A stretch of DNA of 47,948 bases from a virus: IMG/VR virus record IMGVR_UViG_3300005607_000418, positions 1 to 47,948 of that record; one strand, given 5' to 3'. This document shows, piece by piece, positions 12,371 to 24,500 of this stretch; position 1 is the stretch's first letter, and each line of letters begins with the position of its first letter. A program made the translations under genes and the position numbers. The notes beneath the pieces are model-generated. The model was not told the origin of the DNA. It made no database searches and saw only the letters and a program-made list of their open reading frames with translations.

Positions 12371-12469
12371 TTAGTTTCTCCAGGAAGTGAAGCGCACGAC
12401 CCAGACAAGGACCGTGGCGAGAGAGCCGGCCAGGAAGGCCGGAATGAGCCAGGCAATATGCACTTTCAT
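12371..12469 (-). CDS. 32-aa single-span membrane peptide
   Basis: ATG at 12469. Product MKVHIAWLIPAFLAGSLATV, then LVWVVRFTSWRN: one transmembrane segment with a basic end, holin-like in size. Its TAA (12371-12373) directly abuts the GTG of the next gene, and its last codons carry that gene's ribosome site. No strong ribosome site of its own. Too short to place in a family. Confidence 0.5.
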   Translation of the reverse strand: MKVHIAWLIPAFLAGSLATVLVWVVRFTSWRN

Positions 12470-12503
12470 GCGAAAAAGGGGGGATGCTACAACATCAGCC
12501 AGG

Positions 12504-12543
12504 CCGCGCGGATGCGTCCTAGAGGCTCCTGGCGCGGTTTTTT
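12504..12543 (+). terminator. Hairpin with T run pointing right, between giant gene and membrane peptide
   Basis: CCGCGC (12504-12509) pairs with GCGCGG (12532-12537) and is followed by six T on the plus strand. No plus-strand gene ends here, so if active it would stop antisense transcription entering the giant gene. The long 22-base loop makes it weak. Confidence 0.35.
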
Positions 12544-12547
12544 GGGG

Positions 12548-15500
12548 CTATCGCGTGCCGGTGCGCTGCTGGCGCAGCATTTCGGCCCGTTTGTAGGGGT
12601 TGGAGGCGTTGCCCACCAGCCCCGGCAGGCTCAGATCCAGCACCATGCGCAGGTAGGCGTTGCCCTTGCGGTTGAAGGCCTCTTCGCCCAGCAGTCCGGT
12701 GGCAGATCCCACGGCGCCGTAAAAGGCATTCAACTCGCGGCCCGCCGCGCGCATGCGCTCGCCGATGGCCGGCAGACCCGGCTTGGTGCGCGGCGGAATC
12801 GCCGGGAAGAATTGCAAACCCACGCGCCCCTGGCGATCGCGCAAGCCGGTCAGATAGGTCTCCTGGCCGGTGGCTAACACAAACGCGCCGCGGGCCGGCG
12901 GCCCCAGCGCCGGATGCGCGAAGGCGTTAATGACGTCGCGCTGCGCGGCTTCCGCCGCCTGGCCCGGCGAACCGCCCAGGGCGTAGGTCTCCATGGCCCC
13001 GGGCAGTCCCAGCGCCCGGCCGCCGCGCAGCACCAGCGGATTGAAGAAACCGAAATTCAGGTAACCGGTCTCGGAACCCTGGCCCCATAGCGCCTTGCCC
13101 AGCGCGCTGCGCCGGTCGCGCTCGTTGGCCGGAATCTGCAGCAGCTTGGCGCGCTTGTCCTTCCAGGGCCACTTGCCGGTGTACTCTTTATAGACCACCG
13201 CCCATAGGGCCAACAGCCCCAGGGCGCCCCCAGTCAACTGCTGCCACAACCGCAGGCCTGCGCCACTCTTGGGCATCGGCCCGTTGCCCGCCCAGGCGTG
13301 GATGCCGTTGCGGATCATGGTGGATCCGGCGGTGAAAAACGGCGCGAAGCCGGAAGACTTCAGCGCGCGCTCGATCTCGCCTTGCAGCGCCGGCACGTAG
13401 TTGCCCAACTGGTTGACGAAATCGAATAGCTCTTGTGGCGTGGCGTCGGGATTCAGGCTCTTGGCCAGGCGGTACATCACCAGCCGGGCGCGCACATCAA
13501 TCCCCTTCGGCCCGTACAAGGCCGCACCGAAACCTTTGGGAATGGGAATCGTGCGCCCGCCGCCCACGGGCAGATTCCAGGCCTGTTGCTCCGCGCCCAA
13601 CTCTTCGGCCGCGCGCTGCGAAAGGGTCACGGAACCGTAGCGATCCGGCACCAGGCCCAGCTTGGCCATCTCTACCAGATCCTCGGCGGATTGCCGCGTA
13701 GTGGGATCGGTAGCCAGCACCTTGCCCACCGCGTAGAACTTCTTGGCCAGCGGCAGGGAGAGCACTTTCCCCGTGGGCGAATTTTCCAGAAACGGCGTGT
13801 TGGCCACCAGGGTGCCCAGCAGGTTGGAGGTGTGAAACACGAAATCCGCCGGGCCCGCCAGGGCGAAGGTATTGAGCTTGCGTAGAATGCGGTCGATTAC
13901 CGTAGGGGTGTCGAGGCGCTGGCCCTCCAGGATGGGGCGCAGCTCGCGGTGCAGCCAGCGCGGCATGATGCCCATGCGCGCCGGCACATGCACATGCTTG
14001 CCATTGGTCAGAATCAGCCGCTCGGGGGAAATCTCCACCCGCTCGCCCTCGTACTCCACGCCTTGATAGACAAAGGTGCGCTGCTCGCGCCCGGCCGACT
14101 CCAGCAGGCCTTCTTCTTCCAGCGCGCGCAGCAGGGCGGCCTTGTCATTGGCGCGCACGGCGCCCGTCAGACGATCGCGCAGGGCTTGCATCGTGGCGTC
14201 GTAGCCCTCCGCCAGCCCGGTAGCAAATTTGTTGGCCGCGTTCTTCGGGGTGCGGTAGGGCAGCCGCCGCCCCGGGCCGGGGGCGTGCTGCGGCTTCTCC
14301 GTGGGAATCAGCGGGTAGTAGGTGTGGAGCGGTCCCAGGGCATCGCTGAAGACGCCTTCGTTGAGCGCGTGATTCTCGGCCATAGGCCGCTCGACCAGGC
14401 GCTGATAGGTGGCCAGGGCGCGCTGCACATGCGCATCCGCCGTTACGGCGTCATACCAGGCCGCCGGCATGACCGTCTGCACGTTCGCCGCGGCATCGCG
14501 GAATGTCTGCGCCAGGAACGCGCGCAGGGTGTCCCAATCCTCGGCCGCCGCTAGTGCTACGGCGGTCTGCGCCACGTCCTCGGGCATCCCGCGTTTGCCT
14601 TCGATCGCCGCGAGCAGCTCCAGAAACTGCTCGTTGAGCGCCGTGCGCAGGCCGTTGTCGGGGATCTGGTCCACCTGCTCGGCGAAATTCTGCCAACGCT
14701 CGCGCAGGCCGCGCAAGCGGCTCTCGATCAGCGCCAGGCGCAGCTCCGGCCAGGTGAAATTGCCGCCGTGCAGTTCCTTGAGGATCGCCGGTACGGCCGC
14801 GCGCAGGATGGTGGCCGCCTGCGCCCGCGAACTGGCCGCGCGCACCGCCGCGGTGTGCGCCGCCGCGCTGGCCTTCTGCAACTGCGAGAGGTTGCGCAGA
14901 TAGCGGTCGGAGAGGGCGCCCAGGCCCGAATAGTTCACCTGGGGGCCGGTGGTCTCGAATTGCCGCGCGATCCAATCCGCCAGGTCGATGAGCATGGGGG
15001 CGGAGCCGCGCTGGGCCGCGCGCCGCAGATACTTGGCCGGATCGGCCAGCAGTTCCGGCACGTCCGCCAGTGGCACGGCCCGCCGGCTGCGCCCGGCTTC
15101 CAGCACGATCACCCCCGCGCCGGTGTAGCGCGCGTAGTTGGCGGCCTGCTGCACGGCCGTCTGGAAGCCCAGGTTGCCGTAGGCCTGCGGCTCGGCCATC
15201 ACGTTGACACCGCGCAGCCGGATGTAGCCCTGCGCCAGCAGCGTATCCCGCGCCCGCATCAGCTCGTTGGCTGTGCCGCCGGGCCGTTGGCCCAGGATGC
15301 GCTGCGCGGCCTGGTTGTGCGTGTCGATCGTCTCACGCCCCGGAGCTTCTACTTCGAGCAGCTTGCCGCCGGGCTCTACCCAATAGGCTGGCCCGCCCAT
15401 CTTACGCAGCACGTCGGCGGGCGATTCCAGGACCACAGGCTCAAGCTGCCGGGCGATCTGCGCGGCCGTCACCCGCGGGCGTAGCGAGAGAGAGCCGCGC

Positions 15501-18500
15501 TCGTGGCCGTAGCGCCGGTAGGCCAGCGTGCCCTCCTCGGTGCGCGTCCAGGCGCCGCCCTTCTCCCGCACATAGCCGGCCTGCAACAGGCGCGTGAGCG
15601 CCGTGGCCATGCGCGACTTCGCGTAGGCATCCACATCTTCGGCGACGGCCTGCTCCAGTTCCTCCGCGGTTTGCGGCTGATGGCTGGTATGCCGCAGGAT
15701 GGCCCGCTCGTATTCGTCCAGGCCGCCCGGCTGCTCCACAAACAGCCCGCCCAACTGCCGGCGGATCTTCTGCCGCTCGGCAATCTTCTGGTCGAGCAGC
15801 TTGCGGGCGCCTTGGCGCAGTTCCGCTTCGGAAGTCTCCGCCACCTGCAGGCCGAAGCGCTCCAGGGTATCGTGCGCGCGCTCGATCTCCGCATCCTCCG
15901 TCCCGCGGTCCTCGATGCTGTCCAGCGCAGCCGCCAGGGCGCCCACGTCCGCACCCAGGTCCTGCTCCTGGCGCCGCAACTCCAGGGCTTCCTCCGGGGT
16001 GGCCTCCGCCGGCGCCTGGCGGGCCGCGTCGATGCGCTTCTTGTAGTCTTCGGGGGTCTCGGTGGGCGGCACGAAACTGGCGTTGAACTGTTCGAGCTGC
16101 TCGGAGAATCCCTCGGGGGGCTTGGCCCAATCCCAGGGCAGCGCCTTAGAGGCTTGCCGGGCGTAGGCCACGGCCTGGTAGTCCTGCGCGAAATTCCCGC
16201 GGACCTGCCGCCCGCTGGGCATGTGGACGACGTGATACTGGGGTTGCTCGTGCTGCCGGGCGTTGCCTTTCTCTTCCTGGACGGCCAAAAACTTGGAGAC
16301 GGCGCGCGCTTTGATGACGTACTTGCGGCCGTGCATGCCGGTCCCGAAAAACTTTTTCGAGGGGAACCACTTGGCGCGCAGACTGGCATTCGGATCTTTG
16401 AGGTACGGCGCCAGCGGGTTGCGCGCGTCGCCTTCCTCGGCCGCCGCCAGGGCCTGCCGGTCATCCTCGGTTTCGCCCAACTGCTGCGCCAGTTCCGCCT
16501 GCCGGCGTAGCATCTTCTGGAGTTCTTCCTCGCGCGGAAACGCTTGGCCGGCTTTGCTCTCCAGCTCGGCCTGGCTCTTTTCCAGGCGCCGCAGGTGATC
16601 GCGCGAGAAGCGTGTGGAGTCCTCGAAGCTAACCTGGTGTTCCAGGGATTGGATGGTGCCCACCGGGTTGGAGTAGTTGGTCGAGATGAGGTAGGTGTTG
16701 GAGTCGGCTTTGAGCGCTAGGCCCGGGCGGGTGTAGACCTGCACCTGTCCGCTCTGCTCCCAATGGCCCTCGGATTTGCGTACCTTGTCCCAAGCCGCAT
16801 GCACTGCCTCGGCGTCCTGCTGGTCCAGCGCTTTCAGGCCCAGGTCCGCGCGCATGTAGCTGCGGGAGGCTTTGATGTCTGGCGTGGTGACTAACCAGTA
16901 GAAGTATTTGCTGTCCGGCGTGCGCTCGCGCACGTACAGCCGGCCGCCGCGCTTCTCGGTCTCCACGCGCGCCTCCAAAAACTCGGTTTCGGGCGTGGCA
17001 AGGAGCGCAAAGCCGCGATAGCTGGCCTGCAGTGGGGTCCGTTGGGCGATCGGGCCAAGCCCCTGCAGGAGGTGCATGAGGGCTTCGGCACCCTTGGCGC
17101 GGATCTCTTTTCCCTCATAGGTCACGCCCTCGACCACCATCTCGGGATGCGCGTCGCGGGTGGCGATGTCCTGGTCGTACTGCTGGAGGTGCTGGCGCGT
17201 GCCCTGGATCTCCCCGGGCAGTTGGGCGAGCTGCTGGGCGATGTTGGACTGCTCGCTCAGCCAGGCGCCCCGCATCACTTCCAGCTTGTGAATGTCCTGG
17301 TCCAGAATGATCTTCTCGCGCACCAGGGGATTGCCGGCAGAAGCGGCTTTGGCTTGCTCGTAGGAAAGCACCAGCGGCGAGAGTTCATCCACTTCATCAA
17401 TCGAGGGGTCCCCGCTCATGAGTTGCTCGATGGGCGCGGCTTTGGCCGCCAGCGTCTCCCACATGAAGGCATCGAAGCTACCTTCGGTCATGTAGCGGTA
17501 CAGGCGCACCGGGATGTGGTGCGCATCCCACAGTTCGTTGCCTTGCCGCACGGCGCGCCCGTCGCGCTGCTGCATATCGCGCGGACGCCAGGGAGAATCC
17601 AGGTGATGCAGCGCCACCAGGCGGTCCTGCACGTTCATGCCGGCGCCCATTTTCTCCGTGGACCCCATCAGCACGCGCACGTCGCCGCGGCGCATGGCCG
17701 CGAAGAGATCGCTTTTCTGATCGTCGGTCTTGGCGTCCTGAATGAAGGCGATTTGCTCGGGCGGAATGCCGCCCGCAATCAGCTTCTTGCGCAGTTCGCC
17801 GTAGATGTGGAAGCGCTCGCGGGCTTCCTCGGTGGTCTCGGCCTCTTCCTCTTCGGGCTCCTCTTTCTCGCCGTACAGGTTGGCTTCGGCGGTCTCTTCT
17901 TCCGCGGCGTTGCCGGGTAGCTCGCGCCGCATGGGTAAGTTGGCCGTCTCGGGATTGGCCACCTGGCCGGAGGGTTTGCTCTTTTTGCGGCGAACCTTCT
18001 CGCTCTTGGGCGTACTCAGGTCCAGGAAGATGAGTTGGGTGGCCTTGTGTTCAGCAAACTCTTTGTAAATCTCGACCACGTTGGCCGCGCACTTGTTGAC
18101 CTTGCTCTGCGGATCCTCGCCGGCGCTCTGGCCCAGCACCAGGCGCAGATCGAGCGAGGCCTTGCGGCCGTCGCTCGAAATCTTGAGCATGTTATCTTCG
18201 TCGGGCTCCACTTCTCCCGCGCGCACGGCATCGGCACGCTCGCCGATCAGCTCGATGTACTGCTTAAGCAGATCCGAGGCCGGGGAGATCACATCCACAT
18301 AGCCGCCCTTCCAGATGGCCGGCGTGGGTAGGTTCAACTGCTGGGCCGTGCGGATGTCCGCCACCACCCGAAACATATTCATCATCTGGCTGGCGTTCTG
18401 GAACTTATTGAAGCGGGTGCGCTGGATGAACCGGCCGCCCTCGGGTGCCACCTCCATCTGCGTGCGCGTCTGGCCGAAGGTCTTAGCCCAGGCGTCGAAT

Positions 18501-21500
18501 TGATTCAGGCCTTCGCGCTCCAGATAGCGCGGCATCAGGTAGCGCATCATGGTCCAGACTTCGGCGATGGAGTTGGACACCGGCGTGCCGGTCATGAAGA
18601 CTACGCCGCGATCGCCGCCGTGCAGGTTCATGACATACTGCGTCTTCAGCAGCATGTCGGTGGCCCGGTTACTGTCCGTGTTGGGCAGCCCGGCCACGCG
18701 GTCCATCATCGTCAGATAGCCCAGGTTCTTGAACAGGTCGGCTTCGTCCACGAAGAGTTGATCTACGCCCAACTCCTCGAAGCTCAGCCCGGTGTCCTTG
18801 TCTTCGCGGTGGGTGCGCTTCTCCAGGCGGGCTTCCAGTTGCGCCCGCCGGCGCACCAGTTGTTTGACGGTAGGATCGCGGCGCTCATCCTGTGCGCTCT
18901 TGCCGCGGCGGGCCGCTTCCAGCGCGGCGTTGATGTCGGCCAGTTCGTGGTTGATGAACTCCTCGAAGGTCTCATCTTTGACCGGCAGCTTTTCAAAGCT
19001 GGCATGCCCCACGATCACCGCGTCATAGTTGCCCGAGGCGATCCGGCTCATGAGTTTTTGCCGGTTCTGTTTCTCGAAATCTTTTTTGGTGGGCACCAGG
19101 ATCTGCGCGGCGGGATAGGCGCGCATCCAATCGTCGCGCCATTGGCCAACCAGGTGATTGGGCACCACCACCATGGGCTTTTTGGCCAGGCCCAGGCGCC
19201 GCAGTTCCATGGCCGCCATGATGGCTTCCAGGGTTTTGCCGGCGCCTACTACGTGCGCATACAGGGTGTTGCCGCTCTGGATGGTGCGCCACACCGCGTT
19301 GACCTGGTGCGGATCCGGTTTGCCGGCGCGCAGCCAGGAAGTATTCAGCCCGGGGAAGGTCAGGTGCGAGCCGTCGTACTCCCGCAGGCGCAGATTGTTG
19401 CGCTCCCAATTGAATTTTTCCGCCAAGCGCTGGGCGCGCTCGGGATCGCTCCACAGCCAGGCGGCAAACTTGTCGTTCAACAGCCGTTGTTTTTCATTCG
19501 CCTCGATGGTGGCATCCGGGTTTTTGACGCTGCGCTCCGCGCCGTTGGCATCTTCGTAGTAATCCCGGGCCACCGGGGTGCGGCCGTTCAGGCTCAGCTC
19601 AAACAGATCCATCCCGCTGAAATAGGGCGTGCCGAATTCGGTAGTGTTGGCCACGCCGTTATCCAGGAAGGTGAAGGTAGGCCGCACCCCATAGCCGCCG
19701 GTGAGGGACACCAGGCGCACCAGGGGCTCATTGGAATCGCTTTCCACCTTCAGGACTTCCCGCGCGAACTGCGTATAGTCGCTATCGGGGATCCAGGTGG
19801 CGCCCAGGTTGGCGCGGATCTTGCCGGGCTCCTTCCAGGGCGGCTGCACGGCCTTCAGGGCTTCCACGTTGCCGGCATACTCGGGGTGCTCGCGGGCCGC
19901 GAATTCGGCGTCGGCGAGTTTCTGGCGCACGTTGCCGCTCAGATATTCGTCGGCGGTCTCCCACTGTTTGGAGATGGGATTGCGAAAGATTTTGCCGGCC
20001 AGTTCCTGCTGCAGGTCCTCGGGCTCGCGGCCGGTTAATTCCTGCATGCGGTCCCAATCCATGTGCCCGTAATCGTTGAGCGACACCGCCAGGGCCTCGG
20101 CGCCTGTCTCGACGTGCGTGATGCGGGCGGGCTTCTGGATGGTGCGCTCGCGGAACACCGGGCGCTTCCGGGCCACCGTCCAGCGCTGCCCTTTGGGTTT
20201 GCCATCGGTGAGTACCACGTCCCCCTGCGGAGTCACCAGGTATTGCCCCTGGCGCCCCTCCAGCGCCTGGCGCGCCGCGGCCATGGCCTTCTTGTCGTAG
20301 TCTTCGAGCAGACCCGTGAGCACCGGCCAGTCGGGATCTTCCCCAAAGGTCAGCGCGTTACCCAGCACGTTCACCGGGCCGTGCTGCTTCACAAAGCCCT
20401 CATAGACTTTGTTGAGGTTCTGGCGGGCCTCCAGGATCTCTTCCTCGGAAAGATCCAGGTGCTGCGAGCGGATGACCTCGCGGGCCGCTCCGCGCAACTC
20501 GATCAGGCCTTTCATGCGCTTGGCCTTCACGCTGTTGGGTTTAACCGGCACGGGACGCAGATAGGCGCCGTCTTTCTGCACCAGCGCGCCATTCACGTAG
20601 CCGTACTGGCCGTTTTTGAGATAGGAAGCCTCCGGGTAGTTCTCGGCCAGCTCGCCCGGCGCGCCGATCTGCTGGGGGTTCCAGGAAGGCATCACATCTT
20701 CCGGCAGCCGCTCAAAGCGCTCCTGCAAACCTTCCAGCGAGAATTCGCCGAACAGCTCCGGGTAGCCGCGGCGGTACTGCGTGCCGCCCTGCATCTCGCC
20801 CATCATCATCTCGGGGTGGCGGTGGAAGTACTCGTTGACGTCAACCTTGAAACCGTCCTTGGTCTCCATCTCCCGCGATTCCGCCCAGGCCTCGTTGGAA
20901 ATCGGGATGCCGCCCGGAATGCGCTTGCGCAGAATCAGGATGTCGGTGGTGACGCCCGTACCGGCGTTGCCCTGGAAGGTATCCCGCGGCAGGCGCACCG
21001 CGCCCAACAGTTCCGCCCGCTCAGCCATCCACTTGCGGAAGGCCTGCCCCTTGCCGTCCATGCTGTAGCGCGAGGTAATGGCGATCATCACGCCGCCCGG
21101 GCGCAGCTTTTCCATGGACTTGGCGAAAAAGTAGTTATGTACGTTCTCGGTCAGGAAGGGCCAGCGCTTGAAAACCGGATCCACCACTCCATGCCCAGCG
21201 AAGGGCACGTTGCCGATTACCAGGTCGAAGTAGCCATCCGGCAGGTTGGTTTTCTGGTAGGGTTTGACCAGGATCTGCGAGCCCGGGAACAGGGCGCGGG
21301 CCATCGCCCCGCTAAGCAGATCCATCTCCACCCCGGTGCGCGAGGTGCCGGGGATCAGCTCCTCGGGCATCATCATGAAGAAGTTGCCGATGCCCATGCC
21401 GGGCTCTAGCACGGAGCCGCCGGCGCGGAAGCCCAGGCGCACAGCCAGGTCCCACATCGCGCGCGCCAGATCGCGGCGGGTGTAATGCGCGTTCTCCGTG

Positions 21501-24500
21501 GAGGTGCGGGCGGCCTCGTATTCTGCGTCGGTGAGGGCGTTCTCCACGTCCTCGCGGATGCCGGCCCAATCGGATTTGTAGCCGGTGAAGACGCCTTGCG
21601 AGATTTCGCTGGCGCCCCAGCCTACAAAGCCGGCGATCTTCTGCTGTTCTTCCAGCGTGGCGGGCCGGCCGCCTTCCTGAATGATCTGCTTGACCGTGCG
21701 GATGGCTTCGAGGTTGTTACGAACTTTCGTTTTGGCGCCGCGCGATTCGATCTCGGCGGCTTGCTCGGGAGTGAGCCGGTAATCGCCTTCCAGGCCGGTT
21801 ACGGGAGTTGCTGCGCCTCGTGTCGGGCGATCTCCTCCGCCTGGTCGTAGCTCAGTTTCCGCGGGCCTTGCTGGAGCTGCTGGATTTGGCGCAGCATGCG
21901 CTCCGTTCGCTCCCACAGGAGGCCGTACAGCTTGCCCTTCTGCTCCAGGGTGCGGCAGAGTGACGGGTGGCTCTCCCGCCACACCGCCAGCAGTTTCCGT
22001 GCTGGGCCGCTCTGTTCGACTTCCTGCTTGGCCACCGCTTCCGGTAGAAGTGGCATGGGTCCCTTCCGCCTCGATTGTAGTTGGTTTCGCCGGCGCGGGC
22101 GCCGGTTCTGCGGCTACTCCGTACCGTTTGGCGGCCCCCGCGGCGTACTGGTACACCTGCCGTAGTACCGCGTCCGTGGTCAGTTTGCTGGTTTCGGCGA
22201 TGGCGCGCACCAGGTCGCCCAGGGCGGCCATCACTTGCTTGGACCAGGCTTCAAACTGGATGGCGCCGTCCAGGATGTACTTGGCCCCGATCACCGTCAG
22301 GTCGCGCAGGTCCGCGGGGTCGATGCCGGCGTTGAGCGTGGTGTTTTTGAGGTACTTGGCGCGCAAGCGGGCCGCCGCGTCGGCCGCGGCCTGCTCCAGC
22401 GGGTTCGCGTGCTTCTCGGGTTTCGGCTGCGCGGATTCCGCCGCCGGCGGTGGCGCGGTGGACCGGAGGGCCGCGGTGCCGGCGGGCGTGCGCACAAAGC
22501 GGTCGCCGTCCGCCTCCGGGTCATTGATGCGCTGGATGAGGCCGCGCCGCACCAACTGGTAAATGGTCCGGTTGGCGGCATCCTCAGCCAGCCCACCTTC
22601 GGTGAGAGAGGTAAGCAGGTCGAACCCTTGCGAGCCGTGCCCGGCCGCCGTGTGCTCCAGCACCGCGCGCTCGGTGTCGCTGAGAGGTTGCGCCTCGGCC
22701 TGCGCCTTCTGCGTGGCCGTGGGGACCTTGGTGGGCTTGGCGGGCTCGGGCGCGGACTTCGCCGGCGTCTCGATGCGCTGCAGGCGGGGCAGCGGAACGT
22801 GCTCGATACGGCCGATGGGCACGCCGCCGGCGTGGAGAATCTGGTCGGTGTCCACGTCGGCGTAATCGTCAATGTCCGCGTAGACGTTGCCGCGCACCGT
22901 GCCGGTCAAGGTCTTGCCGTTGCGGTCCTGCCAAGTCACCCGCTCGCCCTCGCGGAATAGCGGAGTGGTGCCTTTGGCTTCGTTTACCTTGTCTTCGAGC
23001 GTGGGCTCTTTCTGCGGCGGCGCCAGGCCGGCCTCTTCCAGCCCGGCTACGATGTCGTCCACGCTGAGGCCGGCGTCGCCGAACAGATCCGGCTCGCCTT
23101 CGGCGAAGGGCTCGGGGCGGGCGTGCTCCACTTCGGCCAGCAGGATGCGGCCATCGGCCAGCGCGGATTCCAGCGCGTTGCGCGCGTTGCTCGACTCGGG
23201 CGGGGCGACCTTCTCCAGGATCTCCGCCGCCGAAGCCACCGCCGCCCGCAAGCGCTTCACGCTGGCATCGTCTTTGAGCACCCAGGCCCGGCCGCCCTGG
23301 TTGGCGATCAGGCCGCGCACATCCTTGCTGTCGGCGCGCAGATTGTCGATGGCCGTCTCGTAGACTTCCCGGCGGGTCTGCTGGTCCAGTTCCGGCCGGG
23401 AGGGCGCGGCGGGCTTCTCGGCGGGTTTGGGGGTCTCGTCGCGCTGGCCGATCTGAGAGAGCGGAATCTCTACCTCGGGGCCGAAGTCCTGCGCCGGATC
23501 GGTCGGCAGGTGGGTCTCCCGCACCGTGACGGTGTTCTGATCGGCGCGGATCACGCGCAACCAGTTCCAGACCGTCTTGAGGTTGTAGGTGTGATAATCC
23601 TCCGTGGAGGTCAGCTTGACCAGTTGCCCCACGGCGGGCGGCTGGAGTGCCTGGGGCCCGCGCTCCACTTCGGCGCGCATGCGGTCGGCTGCCGGCTTGC
23701 CCAGGCGCCGCTCCACTTCGCTGTAGTTCTGCGCGTACTCGCGCTCGGCGTCGCGCTGGTTGGCCACGATCTTCTTGCGCACGAACGGAGCGCCGCGGCC
23801 CGCACGCGACGCGCCGCGCAGCCGGGCGTTGTAGCCGTCGATAAATTCCTTCTTGCGCTTCTGCTCCGTGCGCATCGAGACGTAGTAGTTCTCGGGCGTA
23901 GTCGTCGGGCCGGTGAGAGAACCGGCCTCTTCAGCTTCGGCCATGGCTGCGTCGGTCCAGCGCAGATCCGCCGGGGCCGCCGGCAGTTGCGCCTCCGGCT
24001 GGGGCGTGAAGGCCCGCCAGCTCAACTCCCGGCTGATGCGTTGAACCTGGGCGCGGTTGGCTTCCGTGTCGGGAATGATCCAGGCCTTCTCTTCCGCGTT
24101 CCAGGTGGCGCCCGGAATCGCGCGTAGCAGGGCCTTGTACTTGAAGGTCTGGCCGGTGATGGCCAGCAGCTTCTGGCCCTCGGCCGCGGCGGGGGCACTC
24201 ACCTGAGTGGTGGGCTTCTCTTCCGGCTCGCCTTCCGCCGCCAGCGTGTCGTCATAGAGGTATTTCTCGAAGTCCTCCTGGCGGAAGGAGTGCAGTTTGC
24301 CGTTGGGGAAGCGCACTTCCACCTGGCTGACTTCCCGCGCGCCGCTGCCGAACGCGGCCCAGCGCCCGCCTGCGCCGCCGGTTGGCAGGATGGGCTGCAT
24401 GTGGAAGCCGTCCGTCTTCACTACTTCCACCGTGCCGGCGGTGCCTTCGATCTTGTCCCCGTTGCGTAGCGTGTGCCAGAAATAGCGGAAGTTTTCGCGC

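Noticed and set aside
15441-16464. Two overlapping minus-strand frames within the giant gene
   Set aside because: Other frames of the same continuous giant ORF; codon composition does not match the phage proteins.
18500-20038. Plus-strand open frame of 512 codons inside the giant gene
   Set aside because: It is opposite the helicase part of the giant protein, lacks a ribosome site and has no domain signature.
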